Of a DNA stretch of 16,978 nucleotides, positions 1 to 6,557 are shown in pieces; the first letter of the stretch is position 1, and the number at the start of each line of letters is the position of its first letter. Origin of the DNA: JAKFYM01 sp964416595 (lineage in GTDB: Bacteria; Bdellovibrionota; UBA1018; CAIPTA01); contig CAYQES010000037.1 of NCBI GenBank assembly GCA_964416595.1, forward strand, positions 1 through 16,978, written 5' to 3'. The position numbers and the translations under genes are program-made. The notes under the pieces were generated by a model that was not told the DNA's origin, did no database searches, and saw only the letters and a list, made by a program, of their open reading frames with translations.

Positions 1-2
1 GG

Positions 3-311
3 CCGAAAGGTTTTCATTTGGATATAGGTACCAGAATAACTTCCATAGGAAATGAAGATCCCAAGAAGACGCTCGGATTAATGTTGTCTAGTGAAGGTAT
101 TTTTCTTCCTGATCCTGATAATAAAATAATTAATCTATTAAATTCTTCTGAATTTTCAGTACAAGAAGCTAATAAATTACTTTTCGACGAAGCCATCATC
201 TGGCCCATTTATCATTTTTCTATGGGCTTCTGGGTCAAAGAGGGGATTGATTTAAGCCGATATAATCAACAATTGCCTTTGAGCGAACTCCAATGGATCG
301 GCGCTAAATAA
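3..311 (+). CDS. Partial: C-terminus of probable peptide-type ABC transporter substrate-binding protein
   Basis: The frame is open from the left edge (first full codon at 3) to the TAA at 309-311, so only the last 102 residues are visible; the TTG at 18 is not a real start. The end resembles the C-terminus of family-5 solute-binding proteins (oligopeptide/dipeptide binding, SBP_bac_5). A helix of the type 'SVQEANKLLFDEA' is followed by a strand 'IIWPIYHFS' and a 'WVKEGI' segment, matching the usual 'ea..ll.eeap.iPlyh....lvk..v.g' ending. Such proteins sit in the periplasm and deliver peptides or similar solutes to an ABC permease. The visible part is clearly AT-rich compared with the polysaccharide genes further right. 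The family call is inferred from one C-terminal pattern; the ligand cannot be read. Confidence 0.6.
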   Translation, partial: PKGFHLDIGTRITSIGNEDPKKTLGLMLSSEGIFLPDPDNKIINLLNSSEFSVQEANKLLFDEAIIWPIYHFSMGFWVKEGIDLSRYNQQLPLSELQWIGAK

Positions 312-330
312 CCTGCCTCACCAATCGAAA

Positions 331-531
331 CTACTGCCCGCAGCTTTCATTTATAATTTTAAATCCATCTAGATTCGCGAGTCCGCAAGGGGGATTGTCT
401 TTCCGTTTTGAGCGCTGGGGAATGGGTGTGAAGTGGCAGCCATTGGAGAGATTGATAACGTACTTTTCATCCTTGGCAACGATGAGATTGCACTTGGTTT
501 GTTTTTTTAAGCCAAGAAGAAATTTTTTTTT
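331..531 (-). pseudogene. Start-less minus-strand frame encoding a small Cys-containing protein; remnant or frameshifted gene
   Basis: Reading the minus strand from 531 down to the TAG at 333-331 gives 66 sense codons with protein-like composition, starting 'KKKFLLGLKKQTKCNLIVAK' and ending 'GFKIINESCGQ'. It has four cysteines, all TGC, at roughly residues 14, 32, 49 and 64. There is no ATG, GTG or TTG in frame; a TGA lies just upstream at 534-532. Between stop and frame lies an A10 run (minus strand, 532-523) preceded by a GTG at 535-533. Loss of one A would join that GTG to this frame. The stop faces the transporter stop at 311 across about 20 bases, a normal convergent arrangement. I do not recognise the protein. 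It could be a decayed gene, a slippage-controlled gene, a homopolymer sequencing error or chance. Confidence 0.35.
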
Positions 532-724
532 TCACTTAGGGCTTTATCTTTAAAAATGGAGACGAGTTTTTTATGTTGATGATCCAAGTATGCGCCCATG
601 GTTGGGTTCCCTTTTTTATCTAACAAATCACTACAAGATATTTCTACCTGCTTTTTGGTCGATTGCGTTGGTTGCGGCGGTTTTTGCCTTGCTGCTCTCT
701 GTGGAATTAGCTAATTCTTTTGCT

Positions 725-1597
725 ATGAGCTCAATGGAATTGATTATTAGTGGCCGGGAACGGGATTTGGGTGGGTTTTCTGTGAGGCGTATTTTGCCTC
801 ATTCTGCCCATCGTATGGTGGGTCCGTTTATTTTCTTTGATCATATGGGTCCCGCTGAATTTGCGGTGGGAGAGGGAATGAATGTGCGCCCTCATCCTCA
901 CATTCATTTGGCCACTGTGACGTATTTATTTGAAGGAAAAATCCATCATTTGGATAGTTTAGGTTCTGATCAATGGATTGAGCCTGGGGCGATTAACTGG
1001 ATGACAGCTGGCATCGGTATTGTGCATTCGGAGCGTACGTTGGGAGAAACCAGACGGTTGAATGGAATTCAATGCTGGGTGGCCCTCCCTGCAGAGCATG
1101 AGAACACAACACCTAGTTTTACCCATCACCCCGCCATGAGCCTCCCAGAATTTTCCTGGGAAGGCGCGCGCCTTAAGCTTTTATTGGGCAAAGCTTTTGG
1201 CAAAGAAAGCCCCGTGCCCGTGCATTCGGAGCTTTTTTATTTGGATGCCGTTTTGCCTAAGGGGAGAAATTTTTCTCTCGAACTAGAAGCACAAGAGGGC
1301 GCGGTATATGTGGCGCAAGGGAAAATCAAGATAGAGGATAAGGATGTGGGTCCTTACAGTATGGTGGTGGGAAAAGAAGGAAGTGTCTTGAAAATAGAAG
1401 CCCAAGAAGATTCCCGCCTTATATTGTTGGGTGGGAAGCCCGTGGGAAAGCGTTATATTTTCTGGAATTTCGTTTCTAGCTCGGAGGAGAATTTGGAGGC
1501 TGCAAAGAGGGATTGGGCTAAGGGCCCCGGGCCCAAAGGAAGCCGTTTCCCCAAAGTCCCTGGGGATGAAGCAGAGTTTATTCCGCTGCCTGAATGA
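725..1597 (+). CDS. Pirin family protein
   Basis: Pirins are bicupin metal proteins; bacterial members include quercetin 2,3-dioxygenases and redox or regulatory proteins. From the ATG at 725 the product is 290 residues, the same length as human pirin. The metal site falls at nearly the same numbers: His57 and His59 in 'RPHPHIHLATVTYLFEG', and His101 and Glu103 in 'GIVHSE'. The early 'GGFSVRRILP' and 'GPFIFFDHMGP' segments are also typical of the family. The frame stays open upstream to an ATG at 590, adding 45 residues that read like a signal peptide (hydrophobic run near residues 17-40, then 'ANSFA'). I prefer 725 on length and alignment, although no good ribosome binding site precedes it. 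The TGA at 1595-1597 abuts the stop of the opposing nitroreductase. The enzymatic substrate is unknown. Confidence 0.9.
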   Translation: MSSMELIISGRERDLGGFSVRRILPHSAHRMVGPFIFFDHMGPAEFAVGEGMNVRPHPHIHLATVTYLFEGKIHHLDSLGSDQWIEPGAINWMTAGIGIVHSERTLGETRRLNGIQCWVALPAEHENTTPSFTHHPAMSLPEFSWEGARLKLLLGKAFGKESPVPVHSELFYLDAVLPKGRNFSLELEAQEGAVYVAQGKIKIEDKDVGPYSMVVGKEGSVLKIEAQEDSRLILLGGKPVGKRYIFWNFVSSSEENLEAAKRDWAKGPGPKGSRFPKVPGDEAEFIPLPE

Positions 1598-2167
1598 TCA
1601 CACCCAAATAATCCTACCCTCAGTTTTCCTAGGCGGCACAGGCGGCTCATGGGCGGCGTAGCCGAGAGTGAGTCCGCAAACTAGTTTCCAATCCTCCCGC
1701 TCCACGCCTAAAAATTTCCGCACGTCTTTTTCTACTTCCAGCGGACTCCCCATGATGCAGCTACCAAGGCCTTCGTGTTCGGCGGCGAGCACCATGTTTT
1801 GCACGGCCAGATACACGTTCCCCACTTGGGTTTGGGGGTGGTCTTGGTTGTTAAGCTCGGCGAAGGCCATGATTACTATGGGTGCATCACCTAAGGTGTA
1901 AAAGAAACGTTCCGTGAATTTATATAAACTAGGTTTTAACTGTTTTTCTAAATTGTCTTTGATGGAGAGCCAGCTCTTTTGGCTGAACTGTAAATACTCT
2001 TGGCGCTTTTCTCCTCGTAAAATAAAGAAACGCCAGTTCTGTAAGTTTTTTCCCGAGGCAGCCCACATGCCCGCCTCTAGTACTCGTTGCAAAACATCCG
2101 GCGGGATTTCTTTGGGCTCGTAAGCGCGGATGCTACGGCGTTTTTTGATTAGTTGGTAGATATCCAC
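1598..2167 (-). CDS. Nitroreductase family FMN oxidoreductase
   Basis: This is a 189-residue protein of the nitroreductase superfamily, enzymes that bind FMN and use NAD(P)H on nitro compounds, quinones or flavins. The N-terminal 'KKRRSIRAYEP' (residues 8-18) carries the FMN-phosphate arginines and serine. 'AASGKNLQNWRFFIL' (36-50) is the usual 'sa.N.Q.w.f.v' segment. 'GLGSCIMGSP' and the final 'GLTLGYAAHEPPVPPRKT' match the second FMN region and the typical C-terminus. The start is GTG at 2167, with a strong AGGAG six bases upstream. That ribosome binding site overlaps the TAG of the YcaO-like gene, so the two are very likely translated from one message. Length suits small NfnB-like enzymes, not the longer SagB-type azoline dehydrogenases, but the neighbour makes an oxidase role on a modified peptide worth considering. 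Confidence 0.88.
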   Translation of the reverse strand: MDIYQLIKKRRSIRAYEPKEIPPDVLQRVLEAGMWAASGKNLQNWRFFILRGEKRQEYLQFSQKSWLSIKDNLEKQLKPSLYKFTERFFYTLGDAPIVIMAFAELNNQDHPQTQVGNVYLAVQNMVLAAEHEGLGSCIMGSPLEVEKDVRKFLGVEREDWKLVCGLTLGYAAHEPPVPPRKTEGRIIWV

Positions 2168-2176
2168 AGGGCGCTC

Positions 2177-3082
2177 CTAAAAATGAAAATAATTGTCCCC
2201 ACCATTGTCGTATAGAGCGCGGGGATCAAAAAGGCAACGCCACACTTGGGCATATTTATTCCAGGGGCCTGGTACGGAGCGGTCTACTACCAGAGGAGGC
2301 GCCACTAATAGGGGGCTGCAGGATTTTTTCAGGCGCTGGTCAAAAAGACTTTTACCTTCCGCTCCAGCAAAATAAAGGAGACGGCGCTCATTGCGATTGG
2401 CCGGAGCTCCTAATGCACTTTCTTGCACGGAGCGTTGGTATTCTAGTACGTGGATGTTGCGACCTAACTCCACAGCGGCTTTCCGCATAGCTTTTTTCGA
2501 ATTGGCTGCGGCGGCAAAACCATAGGCGCGGAAGTCTGCGCTTTCTTGCCAGAGTACTACAACGGAAACTTTTTTAATGGGACTCACGATCTCGATCCCT
2601 TGCACTTTTTCCCAGGGCACGGAAACTAATGTTTGATGGTCCAATTTCCCTTCCCACCATGCACTCAACGACCAGCGCTCTGTGGCTTCGAAATAGGCTG
2701 TGGCCCGAGCAGAGCGAGCCACTAAACCGGGAAAGGCGGCAAAGCCCGTGGTGGAGGGATCGAGGTCATAGCAGAGGGCGATTTTTTGCTCTGGATTTTG
2801 GTAGGCCTCATTCCACGCCCAGCGCTCCAGGGCTTCGGAAATAGCTCGGTAAATGGCTTCGGCGCGATAAAGTGAAGAGCCTGAGCCATGGGTATTGCCA
2901 TAGAGGTGATTTATTTCTTTTTGGTAACCCGTGGATTCATGGAGGGTGGCAAAAGCTTCATACATTTTTTCTCCTAGGCGTGTGCTTTCACGGGCGGAGA
3001 GTGTGGCGATTGGGCCACCATAATCGTGATGAATTTTGGCGTATAAAAAAGGCGCCAAATTAATTTTTTCCCAAAAGAACAT
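2177..3082 (-). CDS. YcaO-like protein (ATP-dependent cyclodehydratase superfamily)
   Basis: This 301-residue protein carries the hallmarks of the YcaO fold. 'GSGSSLYRAEAIYRAISEALERWAW' begins at residue 66 and contains an ExxER motif (E83, E86, R87). A second ExxER lies in 'ARATAYFEATERWSLSAWW' (E132, E135, R136). A third helix, 'SKKAMRKAAVELGRNIHVL' (195-212), fits the 'A...A..EL.q' segment. YcaO proteins use ATP to activate peptide backbone amides, making azolines, thioamides or amidines in RiPPs; E. coli YcaO assists ribosomal protein S12 methylthiolation. The protein is shorter than most members (often 400 or more residues) and lacks the Pro-rich C-terminal tail of azoline cyclodehydratases, ending 'NGGDNYFHF'. 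The nitroreductase follows 9 bases downstream. No E1-like/ocin-ThiF, TfuA or obvious precursor gene is in the window. Family call is good; the reaction is open. Confidence 0.82.
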   Translation of the reverse strand: MFFWEKINLAPFLYAKIHHDYGGPIATLSARESTRLGEKMYEAFATLHESTGYQKEINHLYGNTHGSGSSLYRAEAIYRAISEALERWAWNEAYQNPEQKIALCYDLDPSTTGFAAFPGLVARSARATAYFEATERWSLSAWWEGKLDHQTLVSVPWEKVQGIEIVSPIKKVSVVVLWQESADFRAYGFAAAANSKKAMRKAAVELGRNIHVLEYQRSVQESALGAPANRNERRLLYFAGAEGKSLFDQRLKKSCSPLLVAPPLVVDRSVPGPWNKYAQVWRCLFDPRALYDNGGDNYFHF

Positions 3083-3095
3083 AGGGCTTCCCTAT
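3081..3095. promoter_or_regulatory. Palindrome over the YcaO start codon and ribosome binding site
   Basis: ATAGGG-CTT-CCCTAT is a perfect 6-bp inverted repeat with a 3-base centre, in the 35-bp gap between the divergent YcaO-like gene and the kinase gene. On the minus strand it reads ATAGGGAAGCCCTATG, so the AGGGA ribosome binding site and the first bases of the YcaO ATG would pair with each other in RNA. As DNA it could equally be an operator shared by both genes. It is short, so chance is possible. Confidence 0.4.
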
Positions 3096-3117
3096 TTGTG
3101 CTGCTAAACTAAAACAC

Positions 3118-4515
3118 ATGATATCAGTTTCTTTTGTAAGTCCCAAGGGTCCAGTATTACGATTTCTGCAGGCAGTGTGTTTGTTGCTGGCTTTATTGGT
3201 GGTTTTATTTTTTCTCCGCCACTCTCTCACCACTTTTGCACAATCTTTTCGCCTAGATTTCGAGCGGCAAAGTTTTATTGAATTGAGCCGGGGTGAAACC
3301 TTTGTGGTGGCGAGAAAGCTAGCGGCTTTAGCCAAGGGCAATCAGATCAATTGTGTGACTGCCACAAAAAATGGCATCGTTTTTTTTGAAGAAAAAAAAG
3401 GCAATTGCGCAGCGGGTTTTTTCCGAACAGAAGAAAAAGTAGTGGAGGCCAATCAGGGCATTGAAATTGCCTTCACTTTGCGCCTGCAGGATGAACTGTT
3501 CTATGGATTTTTGCTATTTGTGGCGCTGCAATTGGCTCTGGCTGCGGCTACTTTTTTAGCTCAGTGGCAGGCGGTGCGGGCGGAGAACCAGCGGGATTTG
3601 GAACTTGCAGCCTTGGCGCGACAAGTGGGCCACGACATTCGCTCTCCTCTAGCGGTATTGACACATTTTTATCGACAACAACAAGAAGAAGGTGTGGCCG
3701 GGAAAGCCCTCGATCGTTTGCGGGAATTAGTGGATCATTTGTTGGGGGAAAAGCGAATTACTGTGGCTCAAGGATCTTTGCAAAAAATACTACAGGAAGC
3801 AATTGCGGAAAAATCCTTGGAGTTTGGGGAAAAAGTGCAAATAAAAATGGATTTTTCCGATGATCCCATTCTCCCCGGCGATAGCTTTATGTGGAAGCGA
3901 ACATTTTCGAATGTATTAAATAATGCCATTGAAGCCAGTGAGCCTAATGTGGCTGTGGTGTCTATTGATCTTCAACAAAAAAATCATCAATGGGTTTTAT
4001 CCATCCAGGATAACGGTCGCGGGATTCCTCCGCATATTTTGCCTAAAATCGGGCAAAAGGGTTTTTCGTTTGCAAAGGGCAGGGGCTCGGGGTTGGGTCT
4101 TTCTTCGGCGGTGGATTTTATAAAAAGTGTGGGTGGGGATTGGGAGGTTCATTCCCAAGAGGGCAAAGGCACAAGGGTCTCCTTTTCTTTTCCCGTTAAC
4201 CAAAACGTAATTTTGGTGGAGGACGATTTGGCCCTGGCCACTTTATGGAAAAAGGCGGCGGAAAAAAAGGGCATACAACTGCAGCACTACGCCCATCCCG
4301 ATGAGCTTCGCCGAATGCTGGGAGAAATTTCTGCCACAACTACCGTATACTTAGATGTGGAATTTGCCGGCGACTCGGCGGCCGCGTTTCGTTTAGGGAA
4401 AGACTTAAAAAAGCGGGGGTTTAGGGTCTATCTCTGTACGGGGTACAATCCTAGCCACTTTCAAGATCTACCGTGGGTGGCTGGAGTAATGGGGAAGGAG
4501 CCACCCTGGCCATAG
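3118..4515 (+). CDS. Hybrid sensor histidine kinase with C-terminal receiver domain
   Basis: This is a 465-residue inner-membrane kinase. A first membrane segment (about residues 14-36), a small periplasmic part (about 40-125) and a second membrane segment (about 128-148) precede the kinase core. The H box is 'ALARQVGHDIRSPLAV', with His172 the likely phosphorylation site. The N box is 'NVLNNAIEAS' (265-274), the G1 box 'DNGRGIP' (298-304) and the G2 region 'GRGSGLGLSSA' (321-331). After 'VSFSFPVN' comes a receiver domain: 'VILVEDD' (364-370), 'VYLDVEF' with Asp413 as acceptor, 'CTG' near 440, and Lys460. The receiver stops soon after that lysine, so its last helix seems missing. The TAG stop ends at 4515 and an insertion sequence begins at the next base. 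No separate response regulator is nearby, and no clear ribosome binding site precedes the ATG. The signal sensed is unknown. Confidence 0.92.
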   Translation: MISVSFVSPKGPVLRFLQAVCLLLALLVVLFFLRHSLTTFAQSFRLDFERQSFIELSRGETFVVARKLAALAKGNQINCVTATKNGIVFFEEKKGNCAAGFFRTEEKVVEANQGIEIAFTLRLQDELFYGFLLFVALQLALAAATFLAQWQAVRAENQRDLELAALARQVGHDIRSPLAVLTHFYRQQQEEGVAGKALDRLRELVDHLLGEKRITVAQGSLQKILQEAIAEKSLEFGEKVQIKMDFSDDPILPGDSFMWKRTFSNVLNNAIEASEPNVAVVSIDLQQKNHQWVLSIQDNGRGIPPHILPKIGQKGFSFAKGRGSGLGLSSAVDFIKSVGGDWEVHSQEGKGTRVSFSFPVNQNVILVEDDLALATLWKKAAEKKGIQLQHYAHPDELRRMLGEISATTTVYLDVEFAGDSAAAFRLGKDLKKRGFRVYLCTGYNPSHFQDLPWVAGVMGKEPPWP

Positions 4516-4538
4516 ATTGTGCGAGGTTAATGGTGCAA
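4516..4538 (+). repeat. Left terminal inverted repeat of the IS
   Basis: The repeat reads ATTGTGCGAGG-T-TAATGGTGCAA inward from the left end. It matches the reverse complement of 5914-5936 at 22 of 23 positions; the mismatch is at position 12 (T here, A at the other end). The repeat starts directly after the TAG of the kinase gene. Confidence 0.9.
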
Positions 4539-4647
4539 ACGAAGAGGTAAAAATCAAAAATAAAATCTAATAAATAGGATTTCAGACTAATTGTAGTTTT
4601 TGTTAAAGTAAGAAATCCGTCTAGCTCCAAGAGCTTAAATATTTTTA

Positions 4648-5793
4648 TTAAATTCCTACGTAGGCTTTTATTTTTCGTCTCGAGGTGGGATCACGTCGTT
4701 CAAAAATTTTAAGCATGTCTTCGTTTAACTCGATCTGATGCTTTGTTATCCTCGTTTTAAACATTTCTTTAAAATTAAAAATTTTTTTTGTTAAACCTAG
4801 AACCATGGCAGGGCTCGCTTTATTCGACATTGGATCTCTCTTTTGCTTTTTTGTAAATTTAGGTCGCATGTAATTTTTAAATCCCATAAATAAAATAAAG
4901 TTCTCCTGCATGGCTACAGAGTGTTTCGAGAAGGCGATCGTTTCTCTTTTAAAGGCGCATAAGTGGTGTCGAGAAAGCATGTCTAAGTGATTCACAGCGA
5001 ATAGATTATTGCGATAATTTCTATATTTCTTAGCAGGGGTAATGCAATGAGTTACTTTATCGAACTTTTCGTTTCTTAAAACTTCCCGATATGCGTAGTG
5101 ATTGTCGGTGTAGAGCGTAAAGTTATCATTCTTTAAGAGCAACCTTTCAAATACCTTTTTTGCTCCCCTATGTATCTCGCCTTTTGGGTAGGGGCCAAAT
5201 TCTTCTTCTAGACGCTTCTTTTTTTTCTTCTGCCGCAAACTCATCCTCCCTTTTCTGTTCATAGAAGAGAAGCTAAAGTCGTAAGTAAATAGAGATTCTT
5301 TGCCTACGGCGTGATTAATGTTGTTCGGATCATACTGGCTGTAGGAAAAATTTTCCAATCCGTCAAAGACAATGGGTTCTTGTATTCGATTGGCACTTAA
5401 ATCTTCAGCTTGTCGTAAAATAATCCATCGAGACATTTTGCTTATACGTTGACGAATCGTAGGCTCAGAACAATTGAGCTCTCTTGCTATTTGTAGGTGA
5501 GTAAAACCACCTCGATGAAGTTTGAAAATTATCTCATAATTGTCATTAAGGCGATCTCGGTAGATAAGAGAGAAAAAAGAAGAAGAAAAGCTACAAAAAC
5601 AAGACTTACAGCTATAACGCATGGTTACATACGGAAACCGCGCAATCCTCCTTTTACCTCGACTAAAGAAGAAAGGGTCTGAAGGCAGGTTCTTTTTAAA
5701 ATGATAGGTGCACTTAGGATTTGCGCAATAAGGGGGTACAAATCTTTTAAGACTTGCTTCGACTTGTACTGCGCTTGGGGGATTGGACCGCAT
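4648..5793 (-). CDS. IS transposase, zinc ribbon - HTH - DDE type
   Basis: This 381-residue protein fills the IS. The N-terminus has paired cysteines (C23, C28 and C62, C65) like a zinc ribbon. It is followed by a helix-turn-helix, 'FTHLQIARELNCSEPTIRQR' (97-116), that would bind the inverted repeats. Acidic residues fitting an RNase-H-like DDE core are D144 in 'IVFDGLENF' and D230 in 'LYTDNHYAY'; a third candidate is E284 in 'FKRETIAFSKH'. The stretch 'NNLFAVNHLDMLSRHHLCAF' followed by 'KRETIAFSK' and 'NYMRP' is one I associate with a widespread but poorly named bacterial transposase group. The frame is intact, without frameshift or stop, so the enzyme may be active. ATG at 5793 is the only ATG start available, since a TGA lies four codons upstream; its ribosome binding site is poor. 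Codon choice is strongly A/T-ending, unlike the neighbours. Confidence 0.85.
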   Translation of the reverse strand: MRSNPPSAVQVEASLKRFVPPYCANPKCTYHFKKNLPSDPFFFSRGKRRIARFPYVTMRYSCKSCFCSFSSSFFSLIYRDRLNDNYEIIFKLHRGGFTHLQIARELNCSEPTIRQRISKMSRWIILRQAEDLSANRIQEPIVFDGLENFSYSQYDPNNINHAVGKESLFTYDFSFSSMNRKGRMSLRQKKKKKRLEEEFGPYPKGEIHRGAKKVFERLLLKNDNFTLYTDNHYAYREVLRNEKFDKVTHCITPAKKYRNYRNNLFAVNHLDMLSRHHLCAFKRETIAFSKHSVAMQENFILFMGFKNYMRPKFTKKQKRDPMSNKASPAMVLGLTKKIFNFKEMFKTRITKHQIELNEDMLKIFERRDPTSRRKIKAYVGI

Positions 5794-5836
5794 AATCCCG
5801 GATCAGCAGAGTTTATGCCGTTTCTTTTTCTACTAT

Positions 5837-5842
5837 ATTATA
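5837..5842 (-). promoter_or_regulatory. Possible -10 element of the transposase promoter
   Basis: The minus strand carries a perfect TATAAT about 44 bases upstream of the transposase ATG. No convincing -35 box is found at the usual spacing. A small GAGT-AAAAA-ACTC repeat lies just upstream. The call rests on the hexamer in an AT-rich region, so chance is a real possibility. Confidence 0.35.
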
Positions 5843-5913
5843 GAGTTTTTTACTCTTTTCTTTCCTGGCGTTCGATTTTCGATCTAAATTAATCATCTTT
5901 CGATCACTTCTTC

Positions 5914-5936
5914 TTGCACCATTATCCTCGCACAAT
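5914..5936 (-). repeat. Right terminal inverted repeat of the IS
   Basis: On the minus strand it reads ATTGTGCGAGG-A-TAATGGTGCAA, 22 of 23 identical to the left end. It ends 12 bases before the exonuclease ATG. The plus strand of this repeat offers TTGCAC (5914-5919), then a 17-base gap and TAAAGA, a weak outward promoter-like pair. Confidence 0.9.
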
Positions 5937-5948
5937 TAAAGATAGAGC

Positions 5949-6554
5949 ATGGCTGTTCCCATTCCCAACAAACTCTTCATGATCGATATCGAAACCACGG
6001 GCATTGATCCGCTCAAAGAAGTGGTATTGCAAATCGCGCTCATGGAAATGAATTTTATCGGCGGTTTTTGGGAAAAGGGGAAAACCTTCAATTTTTTCCA
6101 ACACACCCCCCAGAAGCCCACCACAAAATTCGCTATCGAGCACATGAAGGAAATCTACGACCGCTGCAATAAAGCGCCTTTTGTGGAGCCCGCAGAAGTG
6201 CGAAAGCGCATAGTGGAGTTTTGTGTGGAATGCGGCTCGAATCCGCCGAATATTTTTTTCGCCGGATGGAACGCAGGCATCTTCGATATCCCTTTCCTCG
6301 CGCACCACGGTTATATCGTTCCCGCTAAATACGAAAACGATAAATTAGAAGGCGATGCGCACTACCGCATCTATGAAATTAGTGGTGCTTTAAATCTTGT
6401 GGCGAACGTGAAGGGCAATAATGAGATCAATGCGGTCTTGAAAGAGGCTCAGAAGATGTCACCAAAATTAGAAGGCAATCGCCACGATGCGCTCTTTGAT
6501 TGTGAGCGCCAAATGCATATTTTAAATGCGCTAATTAAAATGCTCCGGCCGTAA
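5949..6554 (+). CDS. DEDDh-type 3'-5' exonuclease (oligoribonuclease/DnaQ-like)
   Basis: This 201-residue cytoplasmic exonuclease belongs to the RNase T/DnaQ superfamily, two-metal enzymes that remove nucleotides from 3' ends of RNA or DNA. All five catalytic residues are visible: D13 and E15 in 'MIDIETTGIDP', D113 in 'NAGIFDIPFL', and H179 and D184 in 'HDALFDCERQ'. The first motif resembles oligoribonuclease ('WIDLEMTGLDP'), and the length is near the 180-200 residues of that enzyme, but the middle is not a clear Orn match. Substrate (short RNA, DNA or tRNA ends) is therefore left open. The ATG at 5949 lies 12 bases after the IS end and has only a weak AGAG upstream, so its original promoter or leader may have been displaced. 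The next gene starts 3 bases after its stop, so the two are probably co-transcribed. Confidence 0.85.
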   Translation: MAVPIPNKLFMIDIETTGIDPLKEVVLQIALMEMNFIGGFWEKGKTFNFFQHTPQKPTTKFAIEHMKEIYDRCNKAPFVEPAEVRKRIVEFCVECGSNPPNIFFAGWNAGIFDIPFLAHHGYIVPAKYENDKLEGDAHYRIYEISGALNLVANVKGNNEINAVLKEAQKMSPKLEGNRHDALFDCERQMHILNALIKMLRP

Positions 6555-6557
6555 AAA

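Larger units (their letters stand above)
4516..5936. mobile_element. Complete insertion sequence, 1421 bp, with one DDE-type transposase
   Basis: The element is bounded by 23-bp terminal inverted repeats (4516-4538 and 5914-5936) that differ at one position and hold a single transposase gene on the minus strand. It is visibly AT-rich compared with its neighbours, a sign of recent arrival. It sits directly after the kinase stop codon and 12 bases before the exonuclease start. No clean target duplication is seen: the nine bases outside are TGGCCATAG on the left and TAAAGATAG on the right, sharing only the last four and the first. Inside, near the left end, is a small hairpin AGCTC-CAA-GAGCT (4623-4635) followed by a T-rich stretch on the plus strand, possibly a weak terminator. 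I do not assign an IS family name. Confidence 0.85.

Noticed and set aside
1522..1534. GGGCCC-C-GGGCCC palindrome near the end of pirin, considered as a terminator
   Set aside because: It lies within coding sequence some 60 bases before the stop, with no T run after it; the residues (GPGPKG) explain it.
3060..3341. A 93-codon minus-strand frame upstream of YcaO, considered as a RiPP precursor
   Set aside because: It lies almost wholly antisense to the kinase N-terminus, has no convincing ribosome binding site or core-peptide character, and overlaps the YcaO start out of frame.
4507..5945. A 9-bp target duplication around the IS (TGGCCATAG / TAAAGATAG)
   Set aside because: Only five of nine positions match, four of them contiguous; not enough to claim a duplication.
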